NCBI RefSeq assembly: GCF_000346485.2
Contig: NZ_KQ976354.1
Coordinates: 8,627,297 to 8,691,296, forward strand
DNA: 64,000 bases
Source of the DNA: Scytonema hofmannii PCC 7110
GTDB taxonomy: Bacteria; Cyanobacteriota; Cyanobacteriia; Cyanobacteriales; Nostocaceae
Reading direction: 5' to 3'
Part shown: positions 57,424 through 64,000 of the stretch, in pieces
Layout of the letters: every line of letters begins with the position of its first letter
Numbering within the stretch: the first letter of the stretch is position 1
Notes under the pieces: model-generated
Database searches by the model: none
Told to the model about the DNA's origin: nothing
What the model saw: the letters and a program-made list of their open reading frames with translations, nothing else
Made by a program: the position numbers and the translations under genes

Positions 57424-57687
57424 CTAACGCCGTTCCTCAACGATCGTTTCAGAAAGGAATTTTCCCTGTATTTTTATTAATTGTTGCTCTGTTTGTTGGC
57501 GGTAGTTTGGTTGCTTAATTTGTTTTACTAAGCCAGAATCTAGCAATGCTTTGTGAAAAGTGGTAGACTTATATGTTGACAATTTAGTCACCAGTTGCTG
57601 CTGAACTGCTTGCTCGAGTTCCTGTAGTTCTTTCAGTTCAAGTTTTTGAAGTTGACCGATAATTTTGTTGAGAATTGCCTGAGCCAT
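57424..57687 (-). CDS. antitoxin-like partner of the PIN toxin
   Basis: 87 residues: a helical, Gln/Glu-rich first half (LQKLELKELQELEQAVQQQL) and a basic/Gln tail (KQPNYRQQTEQQLIKIQGKF). The Pfam family was not identified; the position 4 bp before vapC and the size support the antitoxin role. Confidence 0.78.
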   Translation of the reverse strand: MAQAILNKIIGQLQKLELKELQELEQAVQQQLVTKLSTYKSTTFHKALLDSGLVKQIKQPNYRQQTEQQLIKIQGKFLSETIVEERR

Positions 57688-57741
57688 TAGCTTTTTTCTG
57701 TACGACAGTAAACTTGTTGATTATTCTTATAATATCACTTG

Positions 57742-57828
57742 CTATGAAATTAATGGCGTTGCTAAATCAAAGGCAGCGCTCGCACGGTGATATTCGTCAA
57801 TTGTCCATTTGGTACTGATAAAAGTCAT
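57742..57828 (-). pseudogene. 5' fragment of a Uma2 gene
   Basis: The first residues, MTFISTKWTIDEYHRA, match a common Uma2 start. The family sequence then ends and a stop follows after about a dozen unrelated residues. The exact end was not verified base by base. The surrounding 57690-58069 contains no other gene. Confidence 0.6.
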
Positions 57829-58069
57829 GGGTGAGGGATCTGACCCCAACCAAGGGAAAATGACAAAATTGCAGCTGTGAATTGGCATATCGTAGCGGAA
57901 TCCGAGCATCTGGATCTGCTTGCTTAGGCTAAAGTTAAACTTTTGACGAATTCGCAGTACTTAATAGTAACAGTGACCAAGGTATATTGATATCAGGTAC
58001 ATGATATGTTCAGTGCCAACAATTCCCGGCCAAATCGAAAGTGAGGTAATATTATGTGGTTTCAATTCT

Positions 58070-58120
58070 ATGGCTAAACGCCTTCTAGTGGTCGAATCCC
58101 CTGGTAAAGTCAAAAAACTC
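58070..58120 (+). repeat. displaced 5' end of topA (51 bp)
   Basis: It matches the first 51 bp of topA (54071-54121) with one mismatch, including the ATG and the first 17 codons. It ends two bases before the stop of the convergent hydroxylase gene; the frame does not continue. Confidence 0.92.
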
Positions 58121-58122
58121 TT

Positions 58123-58860
58123 TTATCCTTTATCCTTTAAGATTGTTTCAAACCGATTTTCCCAGGCTTTGTGATTGGATTTAGCCTCTTGAACCAAAGG
58201 TGATAAAGACAATATCTGACTCACAAGCCAATTGACTACAGAGAGAGGAAACTTTAGCGGTCTGGCAATGTCTAGAAATAACACCGCACGATAGCCCTCT
58301 GTATCATTCCACACTTCATGGGGAAATGTATCATCGAACAACAGACTCTTTCCCTCTTCCCAGTAAGCAATTCGATCGCCAATGCGAATTCGACAGGCAG
58401 ATTTTGGCTCTGGTACTTTCAACCCTAAATGATATCGAATCAACCCCTTATGCTTTCCTCTGTGTTCGGGAATGTGCTTGCCAGGAGCTAGAATCGAAAA
58501 AAATGCCGCCTTCAAACCTGGAATTTGCTGTAATAGTTTCCAGGTTTCGGGACACCGTTCGCAATTCTTTGTTGCTGTAAAGCCAAAAGCGTAAAAATAA
58601 TAGGTCTTCCAGCCATCATCCGGGCTAATGCGTTGTTGGCGAGGCATAATATCTTGAAAGTTTGGTAACGCATGAGTGTGCTGGAGAACTTGCTCTAATT
58701 CTTTGCGAATAACTAACCAATTTGTTTCTAGTTCATTAGCCCAAGGAAATTGTTCTTTGTCAAAAAAAATGGAATCTCCAACTAAAGAATACTTGGACAC
58801 TAAACTCTCTAGCTTTTTTACAATGGGAGTTTGAACAGCTTCGCTCACCAAATCTTTCAT
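58123..58860 (-). CDS. aspartyl/asparaginyl beta-hydroxylase-like protein
   Basis: 245 residues, JmjC-like double-stranded beta-helix of the Asp/Asn hydroxylase family. The iron ligand motif HIPEHRGKHKGLIRYHLGL is near residues 132-150. The second is FDDTFPHEVWND (about 178-189) and then an Arg for 2-oxoglutarate. These are Fe(II)/2-oxoglutarate dioxygenases; bacterial substrates are unknown, often lipids or peptides. The C-terminus has a weak hydrophobic stretch. It is upstream of a topA shard and downstream of an SGNH hydrolase gene on the same strand. Confidence 0.88.
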   Translation of the reverse strand: MKDLVSEAVQTPIVKKLESLVSKYSLVGDSIFFDKEQFPWANELETNWLVIRKELEQVLQHTHALPNFQDIMPRQQRISPDDGWKTYYFYAFGFTATKNCERCPETWKLLQQIPGLKAAFFSILAPGKHIPEHRGKHKGLIRYHLGLKVPEPKSACRIRIGDRIAYWEEGKSLLFDDTFPHEVWNDTEGYRAVLFLDIARPLKFPLSVVNWLVSQILSLSPLVQEAKSNHKAWENRFETILKDKG

Positions 58861-58879
58861 GTGCTTCCTTTTTTAATTA

Positions 58880-58917
58880 GTCACTGGTCACTGGTCACTG
58901 GTCACTGGTCACTGTTA
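58880..58917. repeat. short tandem heptamer repeat array (tcactgg)n
   Basis: Five units of tcactgg lie between the SGNH hydrolase stop and the hydroxylase start. Confidence 0.9.
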
Positions 58918-59532
58918 AAGTAGCCAATTTAACCAACCACTCCAATTTTGTACAATTGCTGCAAATTCTGCATAACCTGCAGATCTAGGATGAGCACCAT
59001 CATTAGCTTTTGCCTCTTCTATCCAGATGTTTGACTTTTCTAAAATAGGAAAAACATCTAAATATGGTACATCTAATTCTTGACAAACCACAGCAAATTG
59101 CTTGGATAAATTTGCTACTCTCTGATTTCTTCCATCTTTTTCTTCATCGCCAACAGGTGGAGGTCCAATCATTAAAACAGGGTAGAACTGTTTGGCTTCA
59201 CTTAAAATAGTACGGGTATTTTCTATAGATTGTGTCAAGTCAACACGCAGTTTACCATTTTCAATTCCTGTATCATTAACACCAAAAGAAAATACAACTC
59301 TACCATCGTATTCTCTCGGTAAACGATATGAAACTTCTCTGAACCAGCGTTCTCTCAGTTCTGTACTGGTTTCGCGCCTCACTCCTAAATTATAGTAGGT
59401 AATATCGTGACCTTTTTTACTAGCATTCACACATATCCTGCCAGCCCAGCCAAGATGTTCTGGATCGCCAGTTCCGTTGACAAATGACTCACCAAGAAAA
59501 CAGATTCTTAATTCTAGTAATTTTTTTGACAT
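58915..59532 (-). CDS. SGNH/GDSL-family hydrolase
   Basis: 205 residues with blocks in order: FLGESFVNGTGD (block I, GES rather than GDS), GVRR, SFGVNDTGIE (block III, Asn) and DGAHPRSAGY (block V, Asp/His). Catalytic Ser, Gly, Asn and Asp-x-x-His are all present, so an esterase or lipase-type activity is likely. No signal peptide is visible. It is upstream of the hydroxylase gene, with only the heptamer array between. Confidence 0.9.
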   Translation of the reverse strand: MSKKLLELRICFLGESFVNGTGDPEHLGWAGRICVNASKKGHDITYYNLGVRRETSTELRERWFREVSYRLPREYDGRVVFSFGVNDTGIENGKLRVDLTQSIENTRTILSEAKQFYPVLMIGPPPVGDEEKDGRNQRVANLSKQFAVVCQELDVPYLDVFPILEKSNIWIEEAKANDGAHPRSAGYAEFAAIVQNWSGWLNWLL

Positions 59533-59936
59533 GGAAAGCTTGATTTTCGCCGATCTCTGAAAACAGTAGTAGATATAGTAGTAGATATATAGGAATCATA
59601 AATGATTTATGAAAAAATCTCAGTACTGTAGTAAGGGAATTGCCCACCTAGCCCTGTCAAGGTGGATAAAAACTTCAGGAAATCAATAGCCCTCTCACCT
59701 CTTCCCTCTGCGTTCTCTGCGCCTCAGCGGTTAAATAAATGGCTTTGGAACCGCAGAGTACGCAGAGGGCGCAGAGAGTAAAGATGAGGAATTAAAGTTT
59801 AGCTTGACAATCAGGGGTTAGGGAAGAGTAATTTTTATACAAAAATGAGAGATTAGTTACAAATGTTTGAGTGCGATCGCATTTTTCTATATTTAAATGA
59901 AACAATAGTCATAGTAGTCTAGTTGAGAAACTAGTT
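59533..59936. repeat. intergenic region with dispersed inverted repeat
   Basis: About 400 bp with no gene. It holds a long imperfect inverted repeat of the tctgcgttctctgcgcc / ggcgcagag type (about 59705-59782), whose accgcagag part recurs near 30870. A partial 'attgcccacct' repeat occurs near 59641. The 3' end holds the promoter side of the first cupin gene. Confidence 0.6.
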
Positions 59937-60326
59937 ATGACTCGGAATGAGAATATTGCTCAATCGAAAGTCAGTTCGTGTTCCTTACACTGTAGTACAA
60001 GATATTGGGGTAAAGTAGAAGTCCTTGAGAAAGGGAACAATTATCGAATTAATCGGATAGAAATCAAGCCCAAACACGGTATCAAACAACAAATCCACTA
60101 TCACCGATGTGAACATTGGGTTGTAGTTTCAGGCATTGCAAAGGTTACCTGTGGTAACCAAGAAATATTACTGAACCGGAATGAGTCCACTTTTGTGCCT
60201 TCTGCAACGTTTCATAGAGTAGAAAATCCAGGGTTTATTCCGCTAATTATCTTGGAGATTCAGAATGGCGAGTACTTAGGTGAAGATGACACAGAACGAG
60301 CTTTGGACTTAACGGCACAAATCTAA
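59937..60326 (+). CDS. cupin (phosphomannose isomerase type II C-terminal-like), copy 1
   Basis: 129 residues: a single cupin barrel (TRYWGKVEVLEKGNNYRINR, the metal-site motif HYHRCEHWVVVSGIAKV, and FVPSATFHRVENPGFIPLII). It matches the C-terminal domain of bifunctional mannose-1-phosphate guanylyltransferase/PMI without the transferase domain. Stand-alone versions may bind or isomerise sugar phosphates; activity is unproven. A highly similar gene lies at 61484. Confidence 0.9.
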   Translation: MTRNENIAQSKVSSCSLHCSTRYWGKVEVLEKGNNYRINRIEIKPKHGIKQQIHYHRCEHWVVVSGIAKVTCGNQEILLNRNESTFVPSATFHRVENPGFIPLIILEIQNGEYLGEDDTERALDLTAQI

Positions 60327-60346
60327 AATCTCACCCGAAGAAGCGA

Positions 60347-60470
60347 AGGGACTTCCAAATTAAAAAATCTCCAAATTTTTTTGTGGGGCGGTGCTCACAG
60401 CCTGTCCTATGAACTAGTTCGGCTTCTAGCCCACCCCACAAGATGGGTGATTTATTTCTTGGAAGCTCTT
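60347..60470. mobile_element. MITE-like inverted-repeat element (agggacttcc family), copy 2
   Basis: Outer arms agggacttccaaatta / ttcttggaagctctt, with inner arms tgtggggcgg / ccaccccaca. It shares outer arms with 48801-48944 but differs in its centre, a pattern of non-autonomous elements moved by a transposase acting elsewhere. Confidence 0.72.
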
Positions 60471-60510
60471 AATTAAGATCGAACTTGGCCACAAGTAAGC
60501 CTTTGCGTGA

Positions 60511-61143
60511 CGCATTGCTAAATCTTATTCACGTACTAACAAAGGTTTTGGTAGTACTAAAGAGGGAGATTGTCAAGCGCGATTTAAGAAGATAAAAAAC
60601 CGAGATAATTACGAATCACATCGTATAAGTAAACGGTTAGTTCAATTTGCACACAAGCATGGAGCGACAGTTATAGTATTTGAGTGCTTGACTAATCTTA
60701 GACCAAGCAAAGCAAAATATAGTCGTCGCAGTAATCAAAAGCGTGCTTATTGGCTGAAATCAAAAATCGTTAAGAGAACGCGCTATAAAGCTCTTCAAAT
60801 GTATGGAATGCTGACTTCTTTAGTTAATCCTAAAAATACTAGTAGGGAGTGCGCGCTCTGTCAGAGTAAGGTTTCTAGGCTAGGTCAGCAGGTAACTAAT
60901 GAAGATGCCAGAAGACTCAATATTGGCATGATTCGTTCGCCCAATAGTGATGTTATTTATGTGAATGGTGCGCCGCATTACTTATGTCTTGAAAACTCAG
61001 ATCACAAAGGTAATGCCGATTTGAACGCATCCAGAAATATTGGGTTGAAGTTCCTACGCAGGTACTTTGAAAACCCAAAGATAATGACGAAAAGCCCCGT
61101 ATCGGTTACTTCCTTTAGGGAAAACGATCCATTGGTCGTCTGA
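60511..61143 (+). pseudogene. C-terminal part of a TnpB/Cas12-like RuvC nuclease
   Basis: About 210 residues without a start codon; the frame opens after a TGA at 60508. It reads RLVQFAHKHGATVIVFECL (RuvC-II Glu), WLKSKIVKRTRYKAL, and a zinc-finger-like region with CALC. The RuvC-III Asp motif NADLNASRNIGLKFL follows. The RuvC-I Asp domain and N-terminal part are absent. The second Cys pair is reduced to one Cys. It is a remnant of an IS605/TnpB-type or Cas12-type nuclease; no CRISPR array or cas genes are near. Confidence 0.72.
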
Positions 61144-61396
61144 AAAGGCGGGGTTGGGTTAAAATCCATCGTTGCAAGGCGGCTCCTTGCTTTGATTTTT
61201 ACTCAGGGTTAGTGGCGCTACCCATCTGGTTCTAAAGACTTGAAACTTTTACAACGGCTGAGGGCAAGCTTCTCAAATGCTGAGTTTAAGCGGATTCAAA
61301 GAGCCGGAGAAACGGATGGAAAGTAAGATTTAAGCCGTTAATTCGGAATTATCCCCATTTCCCGTGTCACAAACAAATAATTAAGGCAATTGTTGT
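61144..61396. other. 3' flank of the TnpB-like remnant
   Basis: About 250 bp without a gene. Just before and after the stop are complementary parts (agccccgta and ggcggggtt), and GC-containing hairpin-prone sequence follows (gcaaggcggctccttgc, 61175-61191). TnpB elements encode their guide (omega) RNA here, so a residual right end is possible but not shown. Confidence 0.35.
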
Positions 61397-61483
61397 GTGG
61401 TTACAGTTTTTGATACACGAGCCTCTGCTTACCCAGGCTCCTCCCACAATGGTGATTGTTGTCTGGTAGAGAGATTTAATATT

Positions 61484-61888
61484 ATGGCTCAGGCTGAAAA
61501 TAGTACCCAGTTAAACGAGAATCAGTCTTCCTCTCATTCTGGTACGAGATACTGGGGAAAAGTTGAGGTCATAGAACAAGGCGAAAATTATCGCATTAGC
61601 CGCGTAGAAATTAAGCCCAAGCACAGCATTAAACCACAAATTCACTACCATCGCAGCGAACATTGGGTTGTTGTTTCAGGTATTGCAAAGGTTACTTGTA
61701 ATAACAAAGAAATATTACTGAACTGTAATGAGTCAACTTTTGTGCCTCCTGCAACGCTTCACAAGGTGGAGAACCCAGGATTTATTCCACTGATTATTTT
61801 GGAAATTCAGAATGGAGAGTACTTGGGTGAGGATGATACCGAACGTCCTATGGATTTGACGTTAGTTCAACCTTTAGCTGAAAGTTAA
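61484..61888 (+). CDS. cupin (phosphomannose isomerase type II C-terminal-like), copy 2
   Basis: 134 residues from ATG 61484 (MAQAENSTQLNENQ); an in-frame codon at 61397 would add an atypical 29-residue extension. The cupin barrel (HYHRSEHWVVVSGIAKV, FVPPATLHKVENPGFIPLII) is nearly the same as copy 1 at 59937. One difference is Ser for Cys in the metal-site motif. It is followed by a strong hairpin shared with 15.4 kb. Confidence 0.9.
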   Translation: MAQAENSTQLNENQSSSHSGTRYWGKVEVIEQGENYRISRVEIKPKHSIKPQIHYHRSEHWVVVSGIAKVTCNNKEILLNCNESTFVPPATLHKVENPGFIPLIILEIQNGEYLGEDDTERPMDLTLVQPLAES

Positions 61889-61928
61889 TTGACATAAGAG
61901 CAGAAGTGCTTGGCACAATCTGGTGTTT

Positions 61929-61961
61929 AGATCCCCGACTTCTTAAAGAAGTCGGGGATCT
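61929..61961. terminator. bidirectional hairpin terminator
   Basis: The same 14-bp stem as at 15445 (agatccccgacttc / gaagtcggggatct), between the convergent cupin and response-regulator genes, followed by T-rich sequence on the + strand. Confidence 0.82.
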
Positions 61962-61965
61962 AATT

Positions 61966-63447
61966 TTAATTCATCGCTCGATCGCGTCCTTGCTTTTTGG
62001 CTTGATAAAGCGCTTTATCAGCTACTGTGACTAACTCCTCAGGTAGAGTCTCTAACGTTGGAATCAAACTACTGACTCCCAAACTTAATGTTACATAACC
62101 TTCACTCTGCGATTGAGGTAATAGTATTTTGAGTTTTTGTATTTCTGCACGCACAAGTTCTGCTACTTGCATTGCGCCTGTTAAGGTAGTGTTCGGAAGC
62201 AGAATTGCAAATTCGTCTCCGCCATAACGAGCAACTAAGTCAGCAGGGCGTTTTACACAAGCACTAATCGTACTGGCAACTTTTTGCAAACAATAATCTC
62301 CGGCTAAATGGCCAAGTTCGTCATTATAGCCTTTAAAATTATCAATGTCGCATAGAATTAACGACAAAGGTAACTGCTCTCTTTGCAGCCTGCGCCATTC
62401 TTGTTGTAAAGCTTGGTCTAATTTGCGGCGATTGGCTACATGAGTCAATCCATCTAAATGAGCAAGACGTTCTAGTTCTTTATTTGCTTGTTCTAGTTGT
62501 TGGTAAAGATGTGATTGCTGAATTGCGATCGCTAATTGATCGGTGACAACTTCAATAAGTTGTAAATCCGATTCCGTCCAAGGACATGACTGATGTCTAA
62601 CAATACAAAGGCTTCCCCAAACTCGCTCGTCTAAATAAATAGGGATGGGCAAACAAATTTTTGAATAATGTTGTATCAAATTGGAATTATCGATTGATTG
62701 ATTCTCTTTATCTAGGCAAAAAACCTGTAACTGTTCGAGTTGTGTAGCTAAAAAATTTTCTACAGGAAAAATCTCTTGTCTTTGTGCAGTCAGTGAAAAT
62801 GTTGCAGGTAAATACTGTTCCACGAGTTGCCATGTTTCTAAGTCGTGGGAATACTGCATAATCCCAACCCAATACGCTTCAACTAAATTACCGATGGCTG
62901 TAACAGTTGTAGAAAAGATAGCAGACAAGTCCAAAGAATTGCGAATTGCCTGAATCATCCGATTTAAAGTTTGCTCGCGCTGGTACTGCGATCGCAATGC
63001 TGCTTCTGTTTGTTGGCGCTGTAAAATCTCTCTTTCTAGTTGTTGTTTTTGAGAAAGAATCATGATTTGATTATTAACGCGTGCCAAGATTTCTTGAACT
63101 TGAAATGGTTTGGTCACGTAATCTGCTGCACCCACCTGAAATGCTCTAGCTTTATCTAAACCTTCACTTAAGGCGCTCAGAAAGATAATGGGAATATCTC
63201 TAGTCTGCGGGTCTACTTTCAACTTTTGACAAACTTCATATCCACTCATATCTGGCATCAAAATATCGAGCAGAATCAAATCGGGTGGTGAAATTAACGC
63301 CACCTCAAGCGCTGCTTGACCGCTTGTGACAGGTCTAATTTTATAACCATTTTTCCCTAAAATTTTAAATAGTAAGCCTAAATTAGCTGGTGTATCATCT
63401 ACTACTAAAATTTCTGCTCTTAAAGTATTTTTCTTTGTATAACTCAT
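61966..63447 (-). CDS. response regulator with GAF and GGDEF domains (diguanylate cyclase)
   Basis: 493 residues. The REC domain (12-130) has the acidic pair D17-D18, phosphoacceptor D61 (LILLDILMP) and K113. A short coiled coil leads to a GAF domain (about 170-320) and GGDEF (about 330-490) with RYGGDEF. The RxxD inhibitory site (RPAD) is intact five residues before GGDEF, so feedback by c-di-GMP is expected. It should make c-di-GMP on phosphorylation; no histidine kinase is adjacent. It converges with the cupin gene. Confidence 0.95.
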   Translation of the reverse strand: MSYTKKNTLRAEILVVDDTPANLGLLFKILGKNGYKIRPVTSGQAALEVALISPPDLILLDILMPDMSGYEVCQKLKVDPQTRDIPIIFLSALSEGLDKARAFQVGAADYVTKPFQVQEILARVNNQIMILSQKQQLEREILQRQQTEAALRSQYQREQTLNRMIQAIRNSLDLSAIFSTTVTAIGNLVEAYWVGIMQYSHDLETWQLVEQYLPATFSLTAQRQEIFPVENFLATQLEQLQVFCLDKENQSIDNSNLIQHYSKICLPIPIYLDERVWGSLCIVRHQSCPWTESDLQLIEVVTDQLAIAIQQSHLYQQLEQANKELERLAHLDGLTHVANRRKLDQALQQEWRRLQREQLPLSLILCDIDNFKGYNDELGHLAGDYCLQKVASTISACVKRPADLVARYGGDEFAILLPNTTLTGAMQVAELVRAEIQKLKILLPQSQSEGYVTLSLGVSSLIPTLETLPEELVTVADKALYQAKKQGRDRAMN

Positions 63448-64000
63448 TGGCTAATACGACAGAACTATAAAAACCAGTCATTTATATTTCTACTTTTGCT
63501 TTATAAAAGTTAAAAAAACCATCGTATTTATAATGAAAAAATGCTTAAACAATTAAATCTACGTTATTGTGCTTAAAACCCTGATTTTTTTACTTGTAGT
63601 CATGTTGTTACTATTTTCAGCACAAATACTGATTCAAAAAAGAAAGTCTTACAAGGTCTATTCCGGATAGTTATGGATTTTTATATGTTTAGAGTAAAAT
63701 TTTATTAACTGAGGAAAGTATAAAAGATAAAGGATGAAGGATGAAATTTTCTAAGAGACCCTAAATTTACTTAGGAAAAAATAAAGAGAGACTCTTAATT
63801 TTCCAACTACCCGACCGAGCATTAACTTCATCCTTTAAATAACAGAATACAAGAAAAGTTTAAGTATTATTACAAACTTATCTTATATCCAAAGTATCTG
63901 TGCTTTGAATGACGATCGCATCACCAATGGGTCGCTCGCCAGTAGCGTCAGATGGACGGTTAATTAACTTTCCGTCGATCCCGTCCTATGCTAGTGGCGG
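63448..64000. other. right-end intergenic region with possible 3' coding fragment
   Basis: Mostly AT-rich. An 11-bp inverted repeat (aaaggatgaag / cttcatccttt) spans about 63729-63837. At 63878-63985 the minus strand shows a protein-like frame (LINRPSDATGERPIGDAIVI) ending in TAA. An in-frame TAG at 63986 separates it from the window edge, so it may be a gene end with a frameshift or simply a chance frame. Confidence 0.35.

Noticed and set aside
61144..61396. CRISPR array or tracrRNA next to the Cas12/TnpB-like remnant
   Set aside because: No direct repeats with unique spacers are present and no cas1/cas2 or tns genes are nearby.

Overview
The window reads as chromosome of a filamentous, probably heterocyst-forming (Nostocales-type) cyanobacterium. 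This rests on abundant HIP1-like gcgatcgc octamers, tandem CCAGTGA heptamer repeats beside genes, cyanobacterial families (DUF1822, Uma2/DUF820, SLH-porin, PEP-CTERM protein, NFACT/RqcH) and large multidomain kinase/GGDEF/EAL signalling proteins. The species cannot be named from the sequence alone.

Region 1 (1-22.6 kb) is mostly housekeeping: secD/secF' (Sec translocase), pdhB (pyruvate dehydrogenase E1 beta), an XRE regulator with an AT-hook-like tail, hemB (tetrapyrrole synthesis), a DUF4870 membrane protein, prfC (RF3), a large membrane protein resembling M48 peptidases but lacking their catalytic motif, an RRM RNA-binding protein, a GT4 glycosyltransferase, a HEAT-repeat protein with a small basic partner, a PEP-CTERM protein, rqcH, an SLH porin divergent from a zinc-type znuA-znuC-znuB transporter, and tRNA-Phe(GAA). 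Short repeats lie between the genes and in places enter coding sequence.

Region 2 (22.6-35.6 kb), directly after tRNA-Phe, looks like a partly deleted island. It holds a PLD-SNF2 helicase, the 5' third of its methyltransferase partner cut at a junction that also truncates a DUF433 gene, a MazF-type toxin pair, a sigma factor / DUF1822-HEAT / pentapeptide-membrane-CHAT gene set, a secreted protein, a RelE/Phd-type pair and a PD-(D/E)XK-like protein.

Region 3 (35.7-43 kb) holds a 2051-residue kinase-ATPase-GAF-PAS-GGDEF-EAL protein and lipA.

Region 4 (43-58.1 kb) is a patchwork of accessory genes and gene shards: six Uma2 genes or fragments, a duplicated Uma2 block, remnants of HigA, HicA, DUF2887 and PLP-decarboxylase genes, three pieces of a restriction-subunit-like family, displaced pieces of topA and hicB, an EAD1-like adaptor, a truncated coiled-coil protein, VapC and MITE-like inverted repeats. 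Intact genes among them are topA, a fasciclin protein, an MFS transporter and a retropepsin-like protein.

Region 5 (58.1-64 kb) carries an Asp/Asn-hydroxylase-like protein, an SGNH hydrolase, two paralogous cupins on either side of a TnpB/Cas12-like C-terminal remnant, and a REC-GAF-GGDEF response regulator. No CRISPR array, rRNA operon or complete insertion sequence was seen.
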